Positions 32,328 to 43,577 of a stretch of 64,000 nucleotides of DNA are shown here, piece by piece. The translations under genes were made by a program, and so were the position numbers. The DNA comes from Plasmodiophora brassicae (lineage: Eukaryota; Endomyxa; Phytomyxea; Plasmodiophorida; Plasmodiophoridae): contig JASFAU010000020.1 of the NCBI GenBank assembly GCA_039704465.1, positions 587,007-651,006 of the forward strand, given 5' to 3'. The notes below the pieces were generated by a model. It did not search any database and was not told the origin of the DNA. It was given only the letters and a program-made list of their open reading frames with translations. Positions within the stretch are counted from its first letter, which is position 1, and each line of letters begins with the position of its first letter.

Positions 32328-35300
32328 TCAGGCCCATGCGAAGCAGGCCAGCGCGGCCACGACGACCAGCTGCAGGAAGAGGCCCGGTGCGGCAGGCGTC
32401 GCCGCCGGGCTGACCTTCAGGACACCCTCTCCGGGCGTCGACGCCGGCGTGGGCGCAGGCGTCGGTCCCGCCGGTGTGGGCGCAGGCGTCGGTCCCGCAG
32501 GTGTGGGCGCCCGCGTCGTCGTCATCTTGGGCTTCTACACACAGCACCACGTTCGTCAGCGGCAGCAGCGCCACACACACACACACTGACCTTGATCGTC
32601 GTGACGACCAGGCTGGCCTGCTGCTGCCAGTTGGCGGCCAGCAGGACGGGGAAGTAGGTGCCGTCCGCCTTCAGGTCGACGGTCGTCACCGACCCGGACG
32701 ACGCGTTGACGGCGATGCCCGTGACGGGCACGACGAACGCGTTGTTGACCAGGGCGCCGATCCAGGCGACCGTGTACGCCGACGTCCGGTTGATCAGCAC
32801 GTTGAAGTTGAGCGTGATCGTCGCCGACGACACCTGCGCCAGGCCGCTGATCGCCGACCCGTCGCCCAGCAGCTGCCCGACGACGGCGCCGTTCGTCGAC
32901 GACGCGCGCACGACGGCGTAGCTTGCCACGCCGTTCACCATGACGGCCAGGCTGGCCGCCGTCGTCACGCCGACCGTCACCTGGACCGTGTTGCCGCCGC
33001 CGGCGGCCAGCAGGCGCCGCCGGTGCTTCGACGTGGCGTTCGACGACGCCACCGACACGATCAGCTTGCAGCCGGTCGACTGTGTCTGCGACGTCATGCC
33101 CGGCGCCAGGACGAGCTGTGCCTGGGGCACCGGCGGCGGCAGCGTCCCGAAGCAGTTGCGGGCGGCGCCGCCCGGCGTGCAATCGCAGGCGACCTGGTCG
33201 AAGAAGTTGGACAGGAAGCCGTACGTGCCGACCAGCTGGTTGTACGACTGCTGCGCCTGCAGGACGGATGCGGCCGCCATGAACAGCGTCTGCATGTTCT
33301 GGTTGGCGACCTGCAGGCCCCACATGTTGGCGTTGACCCACTGCTTCGCCTTCCACTGGAACGGCACCATGCTGGCGTTGACCTGGGCGCACGTGTCAGG
33401 AGCAGCAGCACGATGCGCACCGTGACCAGCTGCGTGCGCCGCGACGTACCCATTGGCCCGGCGACCACCGGTAGATCGGGCCCATGACGCTGTTGCAGGC
33501 GGCACAGTTGGCCGCGTCCATGTTGTTCGTCCACTCGTTGCCCTGCGGGTGGCAGGCCTGGTCGGCGAGGCAGGCCGCCTTCGTGAACGCCTTGTCGCGC
33601 CACAGGCCGCCGTACCGCGCGCACTGGGTCCCGTTCGTCAGCGACGGGTCCGAGCAGGTGCCCGGCAGCGACCCCCAGTTCAGCATCGTCGACGGGTTCG
33701 CCGGCGACTTCCGCGACTGGCACTGCACGTTGCCGTTGACGTCGGGCGGGATCTTCAGGTAGCACGTGCCGAACGACTGCCTGCCGTTGTTCCACTGCTG
33801 GCGGTCCCAGTCGTTGCATTGGCCGGCGATGGCCTGGCACGACGCCTTGTCGGGGCAGGGCGCCCACGGCTGGAACTGGCAGTTCAGGTACGGGGCGATC
33901 TCGCCGAGCGCGCCCGTCGCGCTGCACGTCGTGTCGTTCGTCGGCAGCTGCGAGCACGACGCCCAGGCGACCTTGACGTTGTACTTCGTCCCGGTCGACA
34001 GGCAGGCCGGCTGCGTCACCGACCCGTCGCCGATCAGGCACCGCGCGTTCTGCCAGGTGTCAGATGGCGGGCGCCGCAACGACCCCCGGGGCGCACACGT
34101 ACCCCGCCGACGACGCTGCTCTGCCACTGCCCGTTCAAGGACAGGCAGGCGGTCTGGTTGAACGCGTTGCCGGGCACGTAGCAGACGTTGTTGCCGGCGC
34201 CGTTCGTGCGCTGCGCGAAGCACCTCGGGCAGGGCATCGTGCAGAACTGCTTCTGGACGCACTGCTGCGGCGACAGGTTGCCGCCCCACTCGAGGCCCTG
34301 CGGGTCCTGCCAGCTGATGACACAGACACACGCACGCGTCAGTGATCGACACGTCTGGGCGCACGACACGGGGGAACGTACTTGCACTGGCCGGCGGCGC
34401 ACGACTCGGGCGTGTTGTACTGGCCGGCGTTCCAGTTGTACCCCTCGAAGAGGCGGATGGTGGCGTTGCCGACGGCCGGGGCGAACGACGAGCAGAACGC
34501 CTGCGTCAGCGGGACCTGGCTGCCCCACTGCTGGTTGAACCCGCACAGGCCCTTGCCGTCGTTCATCCAGTTCATCCAGTACTGCGCGAGCACGGGCACA
34601 CACCGATTCAGCGATCCGCCCACCACCCCGGTACAACGCTGCTGCCTACGAGCTGGTACGAGTTGCTGTCGCCGGAGAACGTCTTGCGCGTCTGCCACGC
34701 GTTCTGGCAGGCCTGCTGCGTGACGTTGGTCGCGACACACATCATGGAGCCGCACGCCCATGGGTTCTGCGTCCCGCAGATGCTGGGCGGCGTGCACGTC
34801 GCCTGCGTCGTCTTGTTCGTGTCGACGCAGAAGCCCTGGCAGTTGGCGCACTGCGACCACGGGTTGTACCAGGTCAGGTTGCGGGCCGTGCACGCCTGCT
34901 GCGTCTGGTAGAACGTCGCCTGGCAGTAGCTGGGCTGCGACTGCTTCCAGCAGTTGGTCGGCGAGCTGCACTGCCCGCAGAACGAGCTGGACTTGTCGAC
35001 GGGCGTCGTCCCCAGGCACTGCGCCTGCGACGTCACCGAGAAGTCGTAGTTGCAGTTCTTCTTCAGCAGGCAGCCCGTCTTGTTGCCCGGGCGCATGCAC
35101 CCGTTGTTGTACTGCGAGTGCCACTGGTACGAGTCGCCCTGCCCGAAGCAGTCCTCGGTGACCAGCGTCGAGTTCAGCATGCCGATGAACGCCTGCTTGT
35201 ACGTGGCCGCGTTCGACGGGTCCAGGCGCCAGGCGACGTTCAGCGTCGTCTGCGCGGGGGGGAGAACGCGCGTCAGGGGGGGCGTTGAGCGCAACGCAAC

Positions 35301-36569
35301 AAACAACCGCACCTTGAGGTCCGGCGCCATGCGATCGTAGTAGCACTGCAGGACGAGGAGGTAGTCGGTGCCCCAGGGCACCTTGCACGTCTTGCTGTTC
35401 GTGGTGTCGCACGACCCCGAGTAGACGCAATCTGCCACACACAGTTAGGCCTGGCCCCTGGACACAGGAGACGCGCCCGCCTACCAGAGTCCTTGGTGCA
35501 CTGCTGGTTGTAGATGAGCGACTGGCACTGGCCGGTGAAGGCGAACCAGCTGTTGAACAGGGCGTTGTAGTCCAGGGGCTTCTGGCTGATCTGGTTGTAC
35601 GACGCCATGTAGCCGAGGATGGCGAGCTGGACCTTGCCGGGCGTGGCACACTGCGCCTGGATCGTCGGCAGGCTGACGTTGTTCAGCGTCGTCACCGACG
35701 CCTGCACCGTCGCCGGCACGCAGCACTGCGAGTTCGCCAGCGACTGGTTGCAGCAGGGGCTCGTCGCGAACTGGGACGACCCGTACTCGAACGCGCAGCT
35801 GAACGCGCGTCGTCAGACGGACAGACCCAGGGGCGAACCGCCTGCCGCCGCCCTTACTAGTTCGCGCCGGGGATCGTCACCTTCTTCTGCGTCGTCGCGA
35901 AGAACGAGTTGATGATCTTCCGGCACGACTGGACGGTGTCGCGGGCGCCGATCGCGTACTGCAGGAACGACAGGTCGCTGCTGGCCGACGGGTTCGACAG
36001 CAGCTGGGCGGTCAGCGCCTGCGCGTGGCTGAACACGTTCTGGAAGGCCTTGACGCCGGCCACGTCGCACTGGGGCACGTACTCGCCGCCGACCGTGATG
36101 GACGCCGGCACCGGCGCCCCCGACTTCCCGGTCAGCATGCCGCCGAAGAACTGGACCGTCTTCGTCACCGGGCGCAGGGCGGCCTCGATCTGGGGGAACG
36201 GGGGCCCCGGCGGCGGGCCACCGCCACCGCCGCCGCCGCCGCCCTGCATGCTGATGATCTTGATCAGCGAGATCGCGTTCGCCTGCACCGGCTCGATGTT
36301 GGGCAGGCCGCCGAGGCAGTTCAGGAACGTGGCGCCCGGGTCGATCGTCGTGAACATGACGAACACGTTGGAGAAGTCCTGGCTCAGGTACGACCCGTAC
36401 GGGCCGAACGTGCCGGCGGTCAGGTTGACCCGGCCCTGCATCATGAACGCCAGCTTCGGGAACGTGTTCGGCCCACCTGCGCCGACAAGGTCAGGAACGG
36501 GCGCAGCGGGTACACGCGCGCGCAACGTACCGCCACCATTGTTGTTGTTGTTGTTCATGCACTGACCGC

Positions 36570-36600
<31 letters not shown>

Positions 36601-36855
36601 ACCGCCGACCGACTGGCCCGCCGTGATCGACGTGTCGTTGATGATGGTGCCGTTGACGTACAGGGGCTGGTCGAAGACGACCGTGACGACCATGATGTCG
36701 ACCTGCTGCTGCTTGTCGCCGCCGCCGCCGCCGTCGCCGACGCTGAACGACTTGAACTGGAACGACGAGCTGACGACCTGCGGGCCGGCGGCGGCGCCCA
36801 CGAGCGCCACCGCCAGGCACCAGCACCCGACCACGACGAACGCCTTCGACAACAT
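32328..36855 (-). CDS. Large Cys-rich GPI-type surface glycoprotein
   Basis: Ten minus-strand exons: 36855-36537, 36476-35858, 35798-35485, 35431-35313, 35249-34650, 34581-34382, 34313-34103, 34049-33450, 33382-32591, 32534-32328. They sum to 3981 nt, 1326 residues. A signal peptide (residues about 1-23) is followed by a Gly-run region with an Asn run, a Cys-rich region of about 700 residues with many N-x-S/T sites, a beta-rich part, then a T-P-A-P linker and a hydrophobic C-terminus ending FAWA with no basic tail, typical of a GPI signal. No catalytic family was recognised. The first intron is 60 nt and in frame, so retention would add 20 residues. The exon at 35858 ends in TA|GTAAGG, which looks like a stop unless the intron is removed. 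Confidence 0.8.
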
Positions 36856-37203
36856 CCTCGTCTGCTGTTTGCTTTGTGACGACGCCCGGGGCAGTCGGGC
36901 ACAGACGACACGAGCGCGCGATGCGCTCGTCTGTGCCCGGCAGCGAGGGTTTCAGGCCCACAGTCGCATGGGCATGCAGGCGGGCGCTGTGTGTGTGCGC
37001 GCGCGCTCGTCGTTGATGCCGCGCGCGCCCCACCCAGTCACATGAGCGCCGCCGTCAGCGAAGCACCGCGGCCGCGCGCACGCGCTCTCCTCCTCTTGCG
37101 AACGAAACGCCGACCCGCAGCCGTTCCGAGGCGCTCAGGCCGACCGCATGGCCTCGTGCCCTGGGGACACCCGCTCCCATGTATTTACCGGGACGGCAGC
37201 GCG
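36856..37203. promoter_or_regulatory. Promoter side of the GPI glycoprotein gene
   Basis: This lies upstream of the GPI glycoprotein start and downstream of the borealin-like stop, both minus strand. Sequence is rich in CGCGC and GTGT runs. No gene seen. Confidence 0.4.
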
Positions 37204-37941
37204 TCACGCGCGCAGGAGCGCGTCGACCTGTTTGACCTTGCCGGCGAGGCGTCGCTGCACGGCCCGGATCGCCTTGCCGGCCTGCTTCGTGGCGCGCTTC
37301 GGCCGGGGGCTGTCGACGACGGGCGGCCCCGCCTCGACCACCATCGCGTCGTCGTCGCCGCCCGCCGACGCGATGCTCTGCGATCGGGTCACGCGGCGCG
37401 GCGTCTCGAACTGGACCGGGCCGCGCGGCGCCGCCTTCCTCCCCTTCTTGATCGTCGACCTGGCGATGCCGCTGCTGCGGCCCGGCAGCGTGTTCGTCGC
37501 GTCCGCCAGCGCCTGGCGACGGCACGACAGCTTGGGCGTCGCCGCCACCCACGTCGCTGCACCAATACAAACGTCAGCGTGGGTGTTGCACAATGGGTCG
37601 CACGAACAGCGCAGTGCACGTCTGGGAAACATGAAACGCATCTCACCAATGTCGTTGGCCATGCGGATCTCGGACGAATGGGCGGCGAGCGCCAGGTCGC
37701 CATTGTACCGGTCGAGCAGTTCGCCGATGGTCATCGCCCGCATCTGCATGGGGATACGCGCCAGCAGGGCGGCCATCTGCGCGTCCAGCGACGCGGCCTG
37801 GCGCTCGGCGGCGCGCACGACGTCGCCGCACATCTCCTCGACTGCCGGCGACACGTCAGCGACCAGCTGCGCCGGAGCAGGGACGCGCGACCCCCCACCT
37901 TTCAGGTCGACGTCCTCGACGATCGCGGCGACGGGCGCCAT
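37204..37941 (-). CDS. Borealin/Nbl1-like chromosomal passenger protein (tentative)
   Basis: Exons 37941-37647 and 37556-37204 give 215 residues. The first exon is a helix (residues about 30-75) ending in R-I-P-M-Q-M-R-A-M-T-I-G-E-L, similar in style to the borealin N-terminal helix that ends in a Pro-x-x-x-R-x-M motif. The second exon is basic and Ser/Pro-rich with ETPRRVTRSQS, resembling borealin's phosphorylated linker. Borealin ties survivin and INCENP to centromeres. The similarity is short, so the call is provisional. The 90-nt intron is in frame. Its start codon lies 311 bp from the divergent TIM9 gene. Confidence 0.5.
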   Translation of the reverse strand: MAPVAAIVEDVDLKGGGSRVPAPAQLVADVSPAVEEMCGDVVRAAERQAASLDAQMAALLARIPMQMRAMTIGELLDRYNGDLALAAHSSEIRMANDIGEMRFMFPRRALRCSCDPLCNTHADVCIGAATWVAATPKLSCRRQALADATNTLPGRSSGIARSTIKKGRKAAPRGPVQFETPRRVTRSQSIASAGGDDDAMVVEAGPPVVDSPRPKRATKQAGKAIRAVQRRLAGKVKQVDALLRA

Positions 37942-38252
37942 CGCGACCCACCCCCCTCTCTCCTCCGGAACTGACGCCGCCGGAGCTGCCCGTCGCGCAA
38001 CCCCCCAGGTCCCGCTGCGCAACATACGTCCTGCGCCGTGGCGCGCTACGTTCATGCGCCAGTCGCGCATCACGAATACAATCAGTACAGGGCACAGGAT
38101 CGCCGGCGGTTTCCGAAAACGGTCGTCGTTCGTGTCGCCGTCGGCGTCGTGGTACGGCGACGCAGCGCCTCGAGTTCGCCGCCGACATCGTACATTACCA
38201 CAAACAGCGGTCGATTGCGCGGCGCCGCCAAATACAGCGCGGTCGGTCGGCG
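37942..38252. promoter_or_regulatory. Divergent promoter, borealin-like gene and TIM9
   Basis: This region separates two genes read in opposite directions. The minus-strand frame of the borealin-like protein stays open through it, so a longer N-terminus is possible, but the sequence is low in family features. Confidence 0.45.
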
Positions 38253-38595
38253 ATGAACGCGTTCGGGATCCAGACGGCGCTGTCCGAGGCGGAGCAGGCG
38301 CGCCTGATGGACGTCCTGCAGGAGTTGCAGGTGCGCGACGCGCAGTCCATGTACAACAAGCTGGCGGAACGGTGCTTCGACCGCTGCGTCGACAACTTTC
38401 GCGGCCGGTACGTCCTCCGTTTGTGTGCGCCCCGCGCCCGCTCGTCGCTGACGTCGGTCCCCGCCGACCAGGACGCTGGACCAGAAGGAGGAGGCCTGCG
38501 TCAACACGTGCTGCGACAAGTTCATGAAGTACATGCAGCGGGTCGGGGCGCGGTTCGCCGAGCAGAACATGGCGCAGCCGGGCGCCGCCCCATAG
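38253..38595 (+). CDS. TIM9: Mitochondrial import chaperone Tim9
   Basis: Exons 38253-38407 and 38472-38595 give 92 residues, the usual small-Tim length. The twin CX3C motifs are present (C-F-D-R-C and C-V-N-T-C) with a spacing of about 15 residues once the 64-nt intron is removed. The C-terminal stretch M-Q-R-V-G-A-R-F-A-E-Q-N is the Tim9 signature rather than Tim8, 10 or 13. Tim9 works with Tim10 in the intermembrane space, carrying hydrophobic inner-membrane proteins. There is no cleavable presequence, as usual. Confidence 0.92.
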
Positions 38596-38710
38596 CGACG
38601 GTACGGGGCGGCGCCCCACACAATGCACGACCTACACCCGGTGGCGTTCGTTCGTCGTTGCTGAGTGGGGTTTCCGGGGAGGCACCTATCGTCCGCCGAT
38701 TTACACAATG

Positions 38711-39939
38711 TCATTTCTTGATGCGAGCGGCCGCCTTCCTCGCCGCCTGCACCTGCTGCTCGATCGCCTCGTTGTCGTCGTCGCCGCTGCTGCTCCATCC
38801 GGACGCGGCGTTCGACGCGACGCTGGCCGGCGACGGGGCGGCGCTCGTCGACGCGGCCGGCCTCGGCGGTGCCTTTGTTGACGAGGACGACGACGCCCGT
38901 CGCGACGGGTGGACGTAGTGCGTCACCTTCGGGTAGATCGGCGTCGCCGTCGGCGACGGAACCAGTTCGACCTTGCGGCTGCTGCTGCCGCCGCTGAAGA
39001 CGGCCGTGATCCGGATGACCGGCCCGGCATCGTCGACGTCGTCTGCCCGCGCTGGCCGGGGCGGCACCGGCGGCGGCTTGCCGTATGGGTTCGCGTACGA
39101 ACCGGCGGCCGGCACCGGCTTCGAAGCCTTCGTGGCTGTCGGAGCGGTCCTCCCTGACGACGGCGGCGGCGACGGCCTGCTGCTAGTCGACGACGACAAC
39201 GCTTCCCGTCCGGCATGCGAAGGGGGAGGTGGCCCTTGTCGCGTGCCGGGCGTGCTTGCCGATCCAGACGGTGTCCCGTTGGGCGGACGGGTGCCGCTGG
39301 ACGCGTTCAGGGCGGACGCGGGTGGCGCGGACGTCGGGCGATTGGCGAGTGCCGCGCTGGGCTGCTTCGGTGCACCTCCCAGCATCTTGAGTCTGTCGGG
39401 ATGTATGCCGGACGTCGTCGACGACGTCGCGGGCGGCTTGTTGGCAGCGGGTGGTCTGCCCCCTGATACGGGGGCGGGCGCCCCGCCCATCATCTTGAGG
39501 CGGGCCGGATGGATGCCGCCGTTCGACGACGCGGGCCTCGACTGGGCAGCGGGTGCGGGTGCGCCACCCATCGCCTTAGGCCTGTCGGGTCGGATGCCGC
39601 CATTCGACGTCGTCGATGAGGACGAGGGTGCGGATGACGGCGCTGCCTTCGCGGTCGATACGGATGCGGGGGCGCCACCCATCATCGCTAGTCTGGCCGG
39701 GTGGATACCGGACGCGGACGCAGGAGCGCCGCCCATCATCTTCAGCCGGGCGGGATGTATCCCGGACGACGACGACGACGACGAGGAAGCCTATTCCGAG
39801 GATGGGTCGACAGGCGGCCGCGGAGAGAATCGCATCGTTGCCAAACCTGGGGTTTGGCGCCCGACGCCGCCGGGTTCGGTATGTTGTACGCGGCCGGGTT
39901 GGCACCATGGCCGAGCTTCTTCAGCCGGTCGGGATGCAT
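38711..39939 (-). CDS. Disordered protein with repeated HPxRLxxxGGAP motif
   Basis: Exons 39939-39847 and 39790-38711 give 390 residues. The protein is Pro/Ala/Ser-rich and has six copies of a short motif, (M/I)-H/R-P-x-R-(L/P)-x-x-(M/L)-G-G-A-P, the first right at the start (MHPDRLKKLGHGA). Spacers are low complexity. Near residue 270 is a PPVPPRPAR segment that could bind an SH3 domain. The C-terminus is a short Glu/Gln/Ala helix. No known family was recognised. The regular basic-hydrophobic motifs suggest a multivalent scaffold, but the partner is unknown. It is convergent with TIM9. Confidence 0.78.
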
Positions 39940-40191
39940 CAAGTGATGACTGGGCCGGGCGCCTGACACTTGACACACACAAACACGCACCGGCGTCGCG
40001 TCGCGCTGGCCCGTCGGCTGCGGACTCCGCCACGGACTCCGCCGTCTTATGGTACATACCGCGATGCCCCGTCGCTTCCGTGTCCCGCTTTGTCGACATC
40101 GTACGCTCGTTTGAAGCATGACGGCGCCGGACGCGCGTACGGATCGACACCGCATCCGCTCTCTCTACCCGGTATAATGAAGCGAATACGT

Positions 40192-41631
40192 TCAGTGTAT
40201 TTCGGTGCTGGCATTCTCAGTTATGTTCCTCATGGGTGACATTGCCACGACAATCGGCGCACCTGCCGTCGGCGCGCAACGACCACGACCGCGCCTACAC
40301 CAGCGTGTACAGGCGGCCATGAGGCATCTGTCGATGGCGGACGACTTGGGTCGGTACGCCACGAGCATGGGTATGGCCCAGACGATCGCCATCACCTGGC
40401 TGACGCCGTAGGCGACCAGGAAGTGGAACGGCGACGTGTTCTGGACGGCCAGGACCGCCAGCTGCGACAGGAGCACTAACGTGGCCATGACCCACGACGA
40501 GCAGAGTCGAATGTAAATCGGACGGCGCGTTGACGACGCGTCTGGCGTCAACCGGCCCTGCCGTTTCGACTTGCAGATATGCGGGAGCACTGCCCAGCAC
40601 GGGTAGGCGTTGGTGACCGTGTACAGGATGCTGGTGCTCAGCAGGAACAGGTGTGTTGCAATGACGCCCATCGGCAGGACCTGCGTGCCACTGGCCACGT
40701 CGACAACGACGTACATGGCGGCCGTCAGCAGGACGCCAGCAGCAGTGACCGCGTAGTACGCGGTCAGGACGGGACGCGCCGATAGCTCGGCGGTCATCAA
40801 TCGCGATACGGTCACGTTCAGGGCGATACGGGCCGTCGCGCTCAACGGCATATCGATGTGGTTGACGAAGACGAGGGCGGCGTACGGGAGTCCCTGCTCG
40901 CGGCACCAGGCAATGTTGATCGCCCTGATGGTGCGCACCACCTGCGACAGCACCAGGAAGCAGATGTTGACGGTGGTGGGCCAGGGCGGGGCCCGCACCC
41001 TCCAGCTGTCGTCCACAGAGAATTGCAACACGCGAACGATGTCGGCCAGGCTGAGAAGGACGAGCGCGGCGGCAATACAGCTGAACAGGATGACGACGGG
41101 TGCTCGCCGCAGGGCGATTCCCGCCGGGTTCTGCTCGACCGTATCGCGGTCAGACGCCATGACGACAATGTCGGACGTGCCGATCGCCCCGACGGTGTCG
41201 ACGGCGACGACGATCGGCAACGTGGCAAACGCGCCGGGCCTGGGGACCCAATAGGACCACGCCAGCATCTCCACGATCGTTCTCAACAGGCTGCCAGGCG
41301 CAACGTAGAGGACGAGGCCCGCGCAGCCGTTCCTGGCGCAAGCGTCGGCCCACTCGGCGACATTAACAGTGACGGTGGCCATTTCGACGAACACGACCCG
41401 CTGGTGGGCGCCCTGGTCGATGCCCGTCGGGCGCTCTACGTCTGCCTGCCAGGCCGGTGCCGAAACGTTAAAGGTCTGGTTGCCCATGGCGAACCCGTAG
41501 CTGCTGAGCGAGCGAACCTGCCCGTCCGCTGACCTAATCGTCAGCGCGTTCGATGGCAAGGGCGCCGCCCATATTGCCACCGCTACGATAGCTGTCAGCA
41601 TTGCCATTAGGATTACAATTGTGCACCTCAT
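40192..41631 (-). CDS. Seven-helix membrane protein with Cys-containing ectodomain, copy 1
   Basis: An intronless minus-strand frame; from ATG 41631 it gives 479 residues. A signal-like hydrophobic start is followed by about 150 extracellular residues with a C-A-R-N-G-C-A-G-L-V-L-Y motif, then about six to seven hydrophobic helices from residue about 180 to 440, and a basic tail. It is a clear paralogue of the next gene (identical spacing, shared R-A-P-P-W-P, L-P-M-G-V-I-A-T and A-Y-G-V-S-Q segments). No named receptor family was recognised. An upstream in-frame ATG at 41697 is possible but puts a polar stretch before the leader. Confidence 0.8.
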   Translation of the reverse strand: MRCTIVILMAMLTAIVAVAIWAAPLPSNALTIRSADGQVRSLSSYGFAMGNQTFNVSAPAWQADVERPTGIDQGAHQRVVFVEMATVTVNVAEWADACARNGCAGLVLYVAPGSLLRTIVEMLAWSYWVPRPGAFATLPIVVAVDTVGAIGTSDIVVMASDRDTVEQNPAGIALRRAPVVILFSCIAAALVLLSLADIVRVLQFSVDDSWRVRAPPWPTTVNICFLVLSQVVRTIRAINIAWCREQGLPYAALVFVNHIDMPLSATARIALNVTVSRLMTAELSARPVLTAYYAVTAAGVLLTAAMYVVVDVASGTQVLPMGVIATHLFLLSTSILYTVTNAYPCWAVLPHICKSKRQGRLTPDASSTRRPIYIRLCSSWVMATLVLLSQLAVLAVQNTSPFHFLVAYGVSQVMAIVWAIPMLVAYRPKSSAIDRCLMAACTRWCRRGRGRCAPTAGAPIVVAMSPMRNITENASTEIH

Positions 41632-41871
41632 CGGGACGCGATCGATCACGGGGTACGTATAGGTAGGACGTACCCGGACGAAATGGTCAAACAGCAATTA
41701 GTCGTCCGCCTTCTACTACTGCGGCGAGCTTCGTTTCCGGCAGGTTCCTGTGGCGGAAGCGTCGGGATACGGAAGCAACACGACGTACCCAGCCTGGGAA
41801 TGCTCTGCCGCGCACCGTCGTCCACCTGACGAGTGCGCACCCAGAGGATGGCTCATACGTTCCGCAATTGT

Positions 41872-43224
41872 TTATTTCTTGGAATCCGTCATGACGGGGT
41901 CCTGCTGGTTGCGATTCCCCACAGCAATCCTGCGGCAGACGCAAACGGCGGACGACTTTGGGCGGTACGCAATCAGCATTGCGGTGGCCGAGAACATCCC
42001 GACGATCTGGCTGACACCGTAGGCGGCCAGAAAGTGGCCGGGCGACACATTCTGCACGGCCAGGACGACCAGATGGGACACGAGCAGCAACGTGGAAATC
42101 GACCATGCGGCAACCAGTCGCCTAGCGACCGCGCGTCGGCCGCGTAGGGCATCCGCGCTTGCAGAGAGCCCCGCTTGGCGTTGCCCTTGCAGCACCCGGC
42201 GGACGACGACCAGACATGCATACCCGTTGCTCACCGAGAAGATGATGCTGGGAGCGAGCAGCATCAGGTACGTCGCGATGACGCCCATCGGCAGTACTTC
42301 CGTGCCGGCTGCCACCAGCACGATCACGAACATGGCGATCGTGATCAGCAGTCCGACCACGGAACCAATACGGTCAGCCATCAGCACGGAACGATCCTGG
42401 CCCTCGGCTTCCAGCGACCGCGTTACCGTCAGGTTGAGGGAGGAGCGCGACAGTGCCGTGATCGGCAGGTCCAGGTAGGTGAACAGGACGAGATAGGGAT
42501 ACGATATCCCTTGCTCATGGAACCAGGCGAGATTGGCGGCCCGGATCGTGCGCGTGACATGCGCCACCATGATGACACCGATGCTGAGCGTGACGGGCCA
42601 TGGCGGCGCCCGCATCCTCCACTTGTCGTCCACGACGAATTGCAGTACGCGAACAACGTCAAACACGATGATGCAGACGTATGCCACGGCGATGAAGCTG
42701 AAGAGGGCGATGGTCGACGGCAGGCGAAGGGCGACAGCCGCCGGGTTCTGCTCCACGCTTGCCCGGTCCGACGTCATTGTGACTAACCGGCCAGACAATA
42801 CGCTGGCCGCATCTACATCGTCGACGACAACGAGCATGGGCAGCGACGCGAACACGTCAGACTGAGCGGTGGTCCAGTACGACCAGGCCAGCATCTGGAC
42901 GATGGTTCGCAGCAGGCTGGAGGGTCCGATGTAAAACACAAGGCCGGCGCAGGCGTTCCCGTGGCAGGCGCGGGCCCAGTCGGCAACGTTGATCGTGACC
43001 GTGGTCACTTCCACGAATACGACCCGGTCGGCGACGCCCGCGCCGAGCGTCGCGGGGCGCACGCCGCTTGCGAACCAGGGCATCGCCGAAACACTGAACG
43101 TGGTGTTGCCCGTGGCGAACCCATAGCTGGACAGTGTACGGGGCTGCCCGTCTGCTGTCTGGACCGTTAACGCCTGAGACGATGACGTCGCTGCCCACAC
43201 GAGCACGCTGAGAGGAATCAGCAT
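41872..43224 (-). CDS. Seven-helix membrane protein with Cys-containing ectodomain, copy 2
   Basis: An intronless minus-strand frame of 450 residues, the upstream tandem paralogue of the gene at 40,192. It starts with a signal peptide (MLIPLSVLVWAATSSSQA), then an ectodomain with C-H-G-N-A-C-A-G-L-V-F-Y, helices and a short tail containing a C-V-C stretch. The two copies diverge most in the helices that line a pocket and in the tail, so they may detect different ligands. Function unknown. Confidence 0.8.
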   Translation of the reverse strand: MLIPLSVLVWAATSSSQALTVQTADGQPRTLSSYGFATGNTTFSVSAMPWFASGVRPATLGAGVADRVVFVEVTTVTINVADWARACHGNACAGLVFYIGPSSLLRTIVQMLAWSYWTTAQSDVFASLPMLVVVDDVDAASVLSGRLVTMTSDRASVEQNPAAVALRLPSTIALFSFIAVAYVCIIVFDVVRVLQFVVDDKWRMRAPPWPVTLSIGVIMVAHVTRTIRAANLAWFHEQGISYPYLVLFTYLDLPITALSRSSLNLTVTRSLEAEGQDRSVLMADRIGSVVGLLITIAMFVIVLVAAGTEVLPMGVIATYLMLLAPSIIFSVSNGYACLVVVRRVLQGQRQAGLSASADALRGRRAVARRLVAAWSISTLLLVSHLVVLAVQNVSPGHFLAAYGVSQIVGMFSATAMLIAYRPKSSAVCVCRRIAVGNRNQQDPVMTDSKK

Positions 43225-43577
43225 GCTACCACATGGGCCTATGGCGACGCACGCACACGAGGCCAGCGCGCGACCGATCGGGCGTAGTACCCTATCAAGG
43301 CCGACTCGCTAGGGTACTCGGCCCTGCTGAAAAGCCGACCTGTGCAGGTCAGATACCACCAGTACTGCTGCCGCAAAGCGCTGGTTGGTCAACGGCCCGA
43401 TTTCATTTGGTAACGACCAGCTCTGCCTGAGCTGGGGCAGGAACCTTGATACTGCCTGGCGTTCAACATTGCCTCTTCCTCTGTCGCCAGGGGGCGCATC
43501 CACTCTATCCAGCATCCATACACATGCCCAGGCATCCATATAATATGCGACAAGTCATGTGTACTGTCCACCTGTGT
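43225..43577. other. Intergenic, no gene seen
   Basis: Spacer between the start of the second seven-helix gene and the end of the zinc-ribbon gene, both minus strand. It should contain the promoter of the seven-helix gene. Only short shadow frames are present. Confidence 0.4.

Noticed and set aside
32240..32600. ACACAC runs as a possible regulatory element
   Set aside because: Simple dinucleotide microsatellites, one in an intergenic 3' region and one in an intron; no evidence of function.
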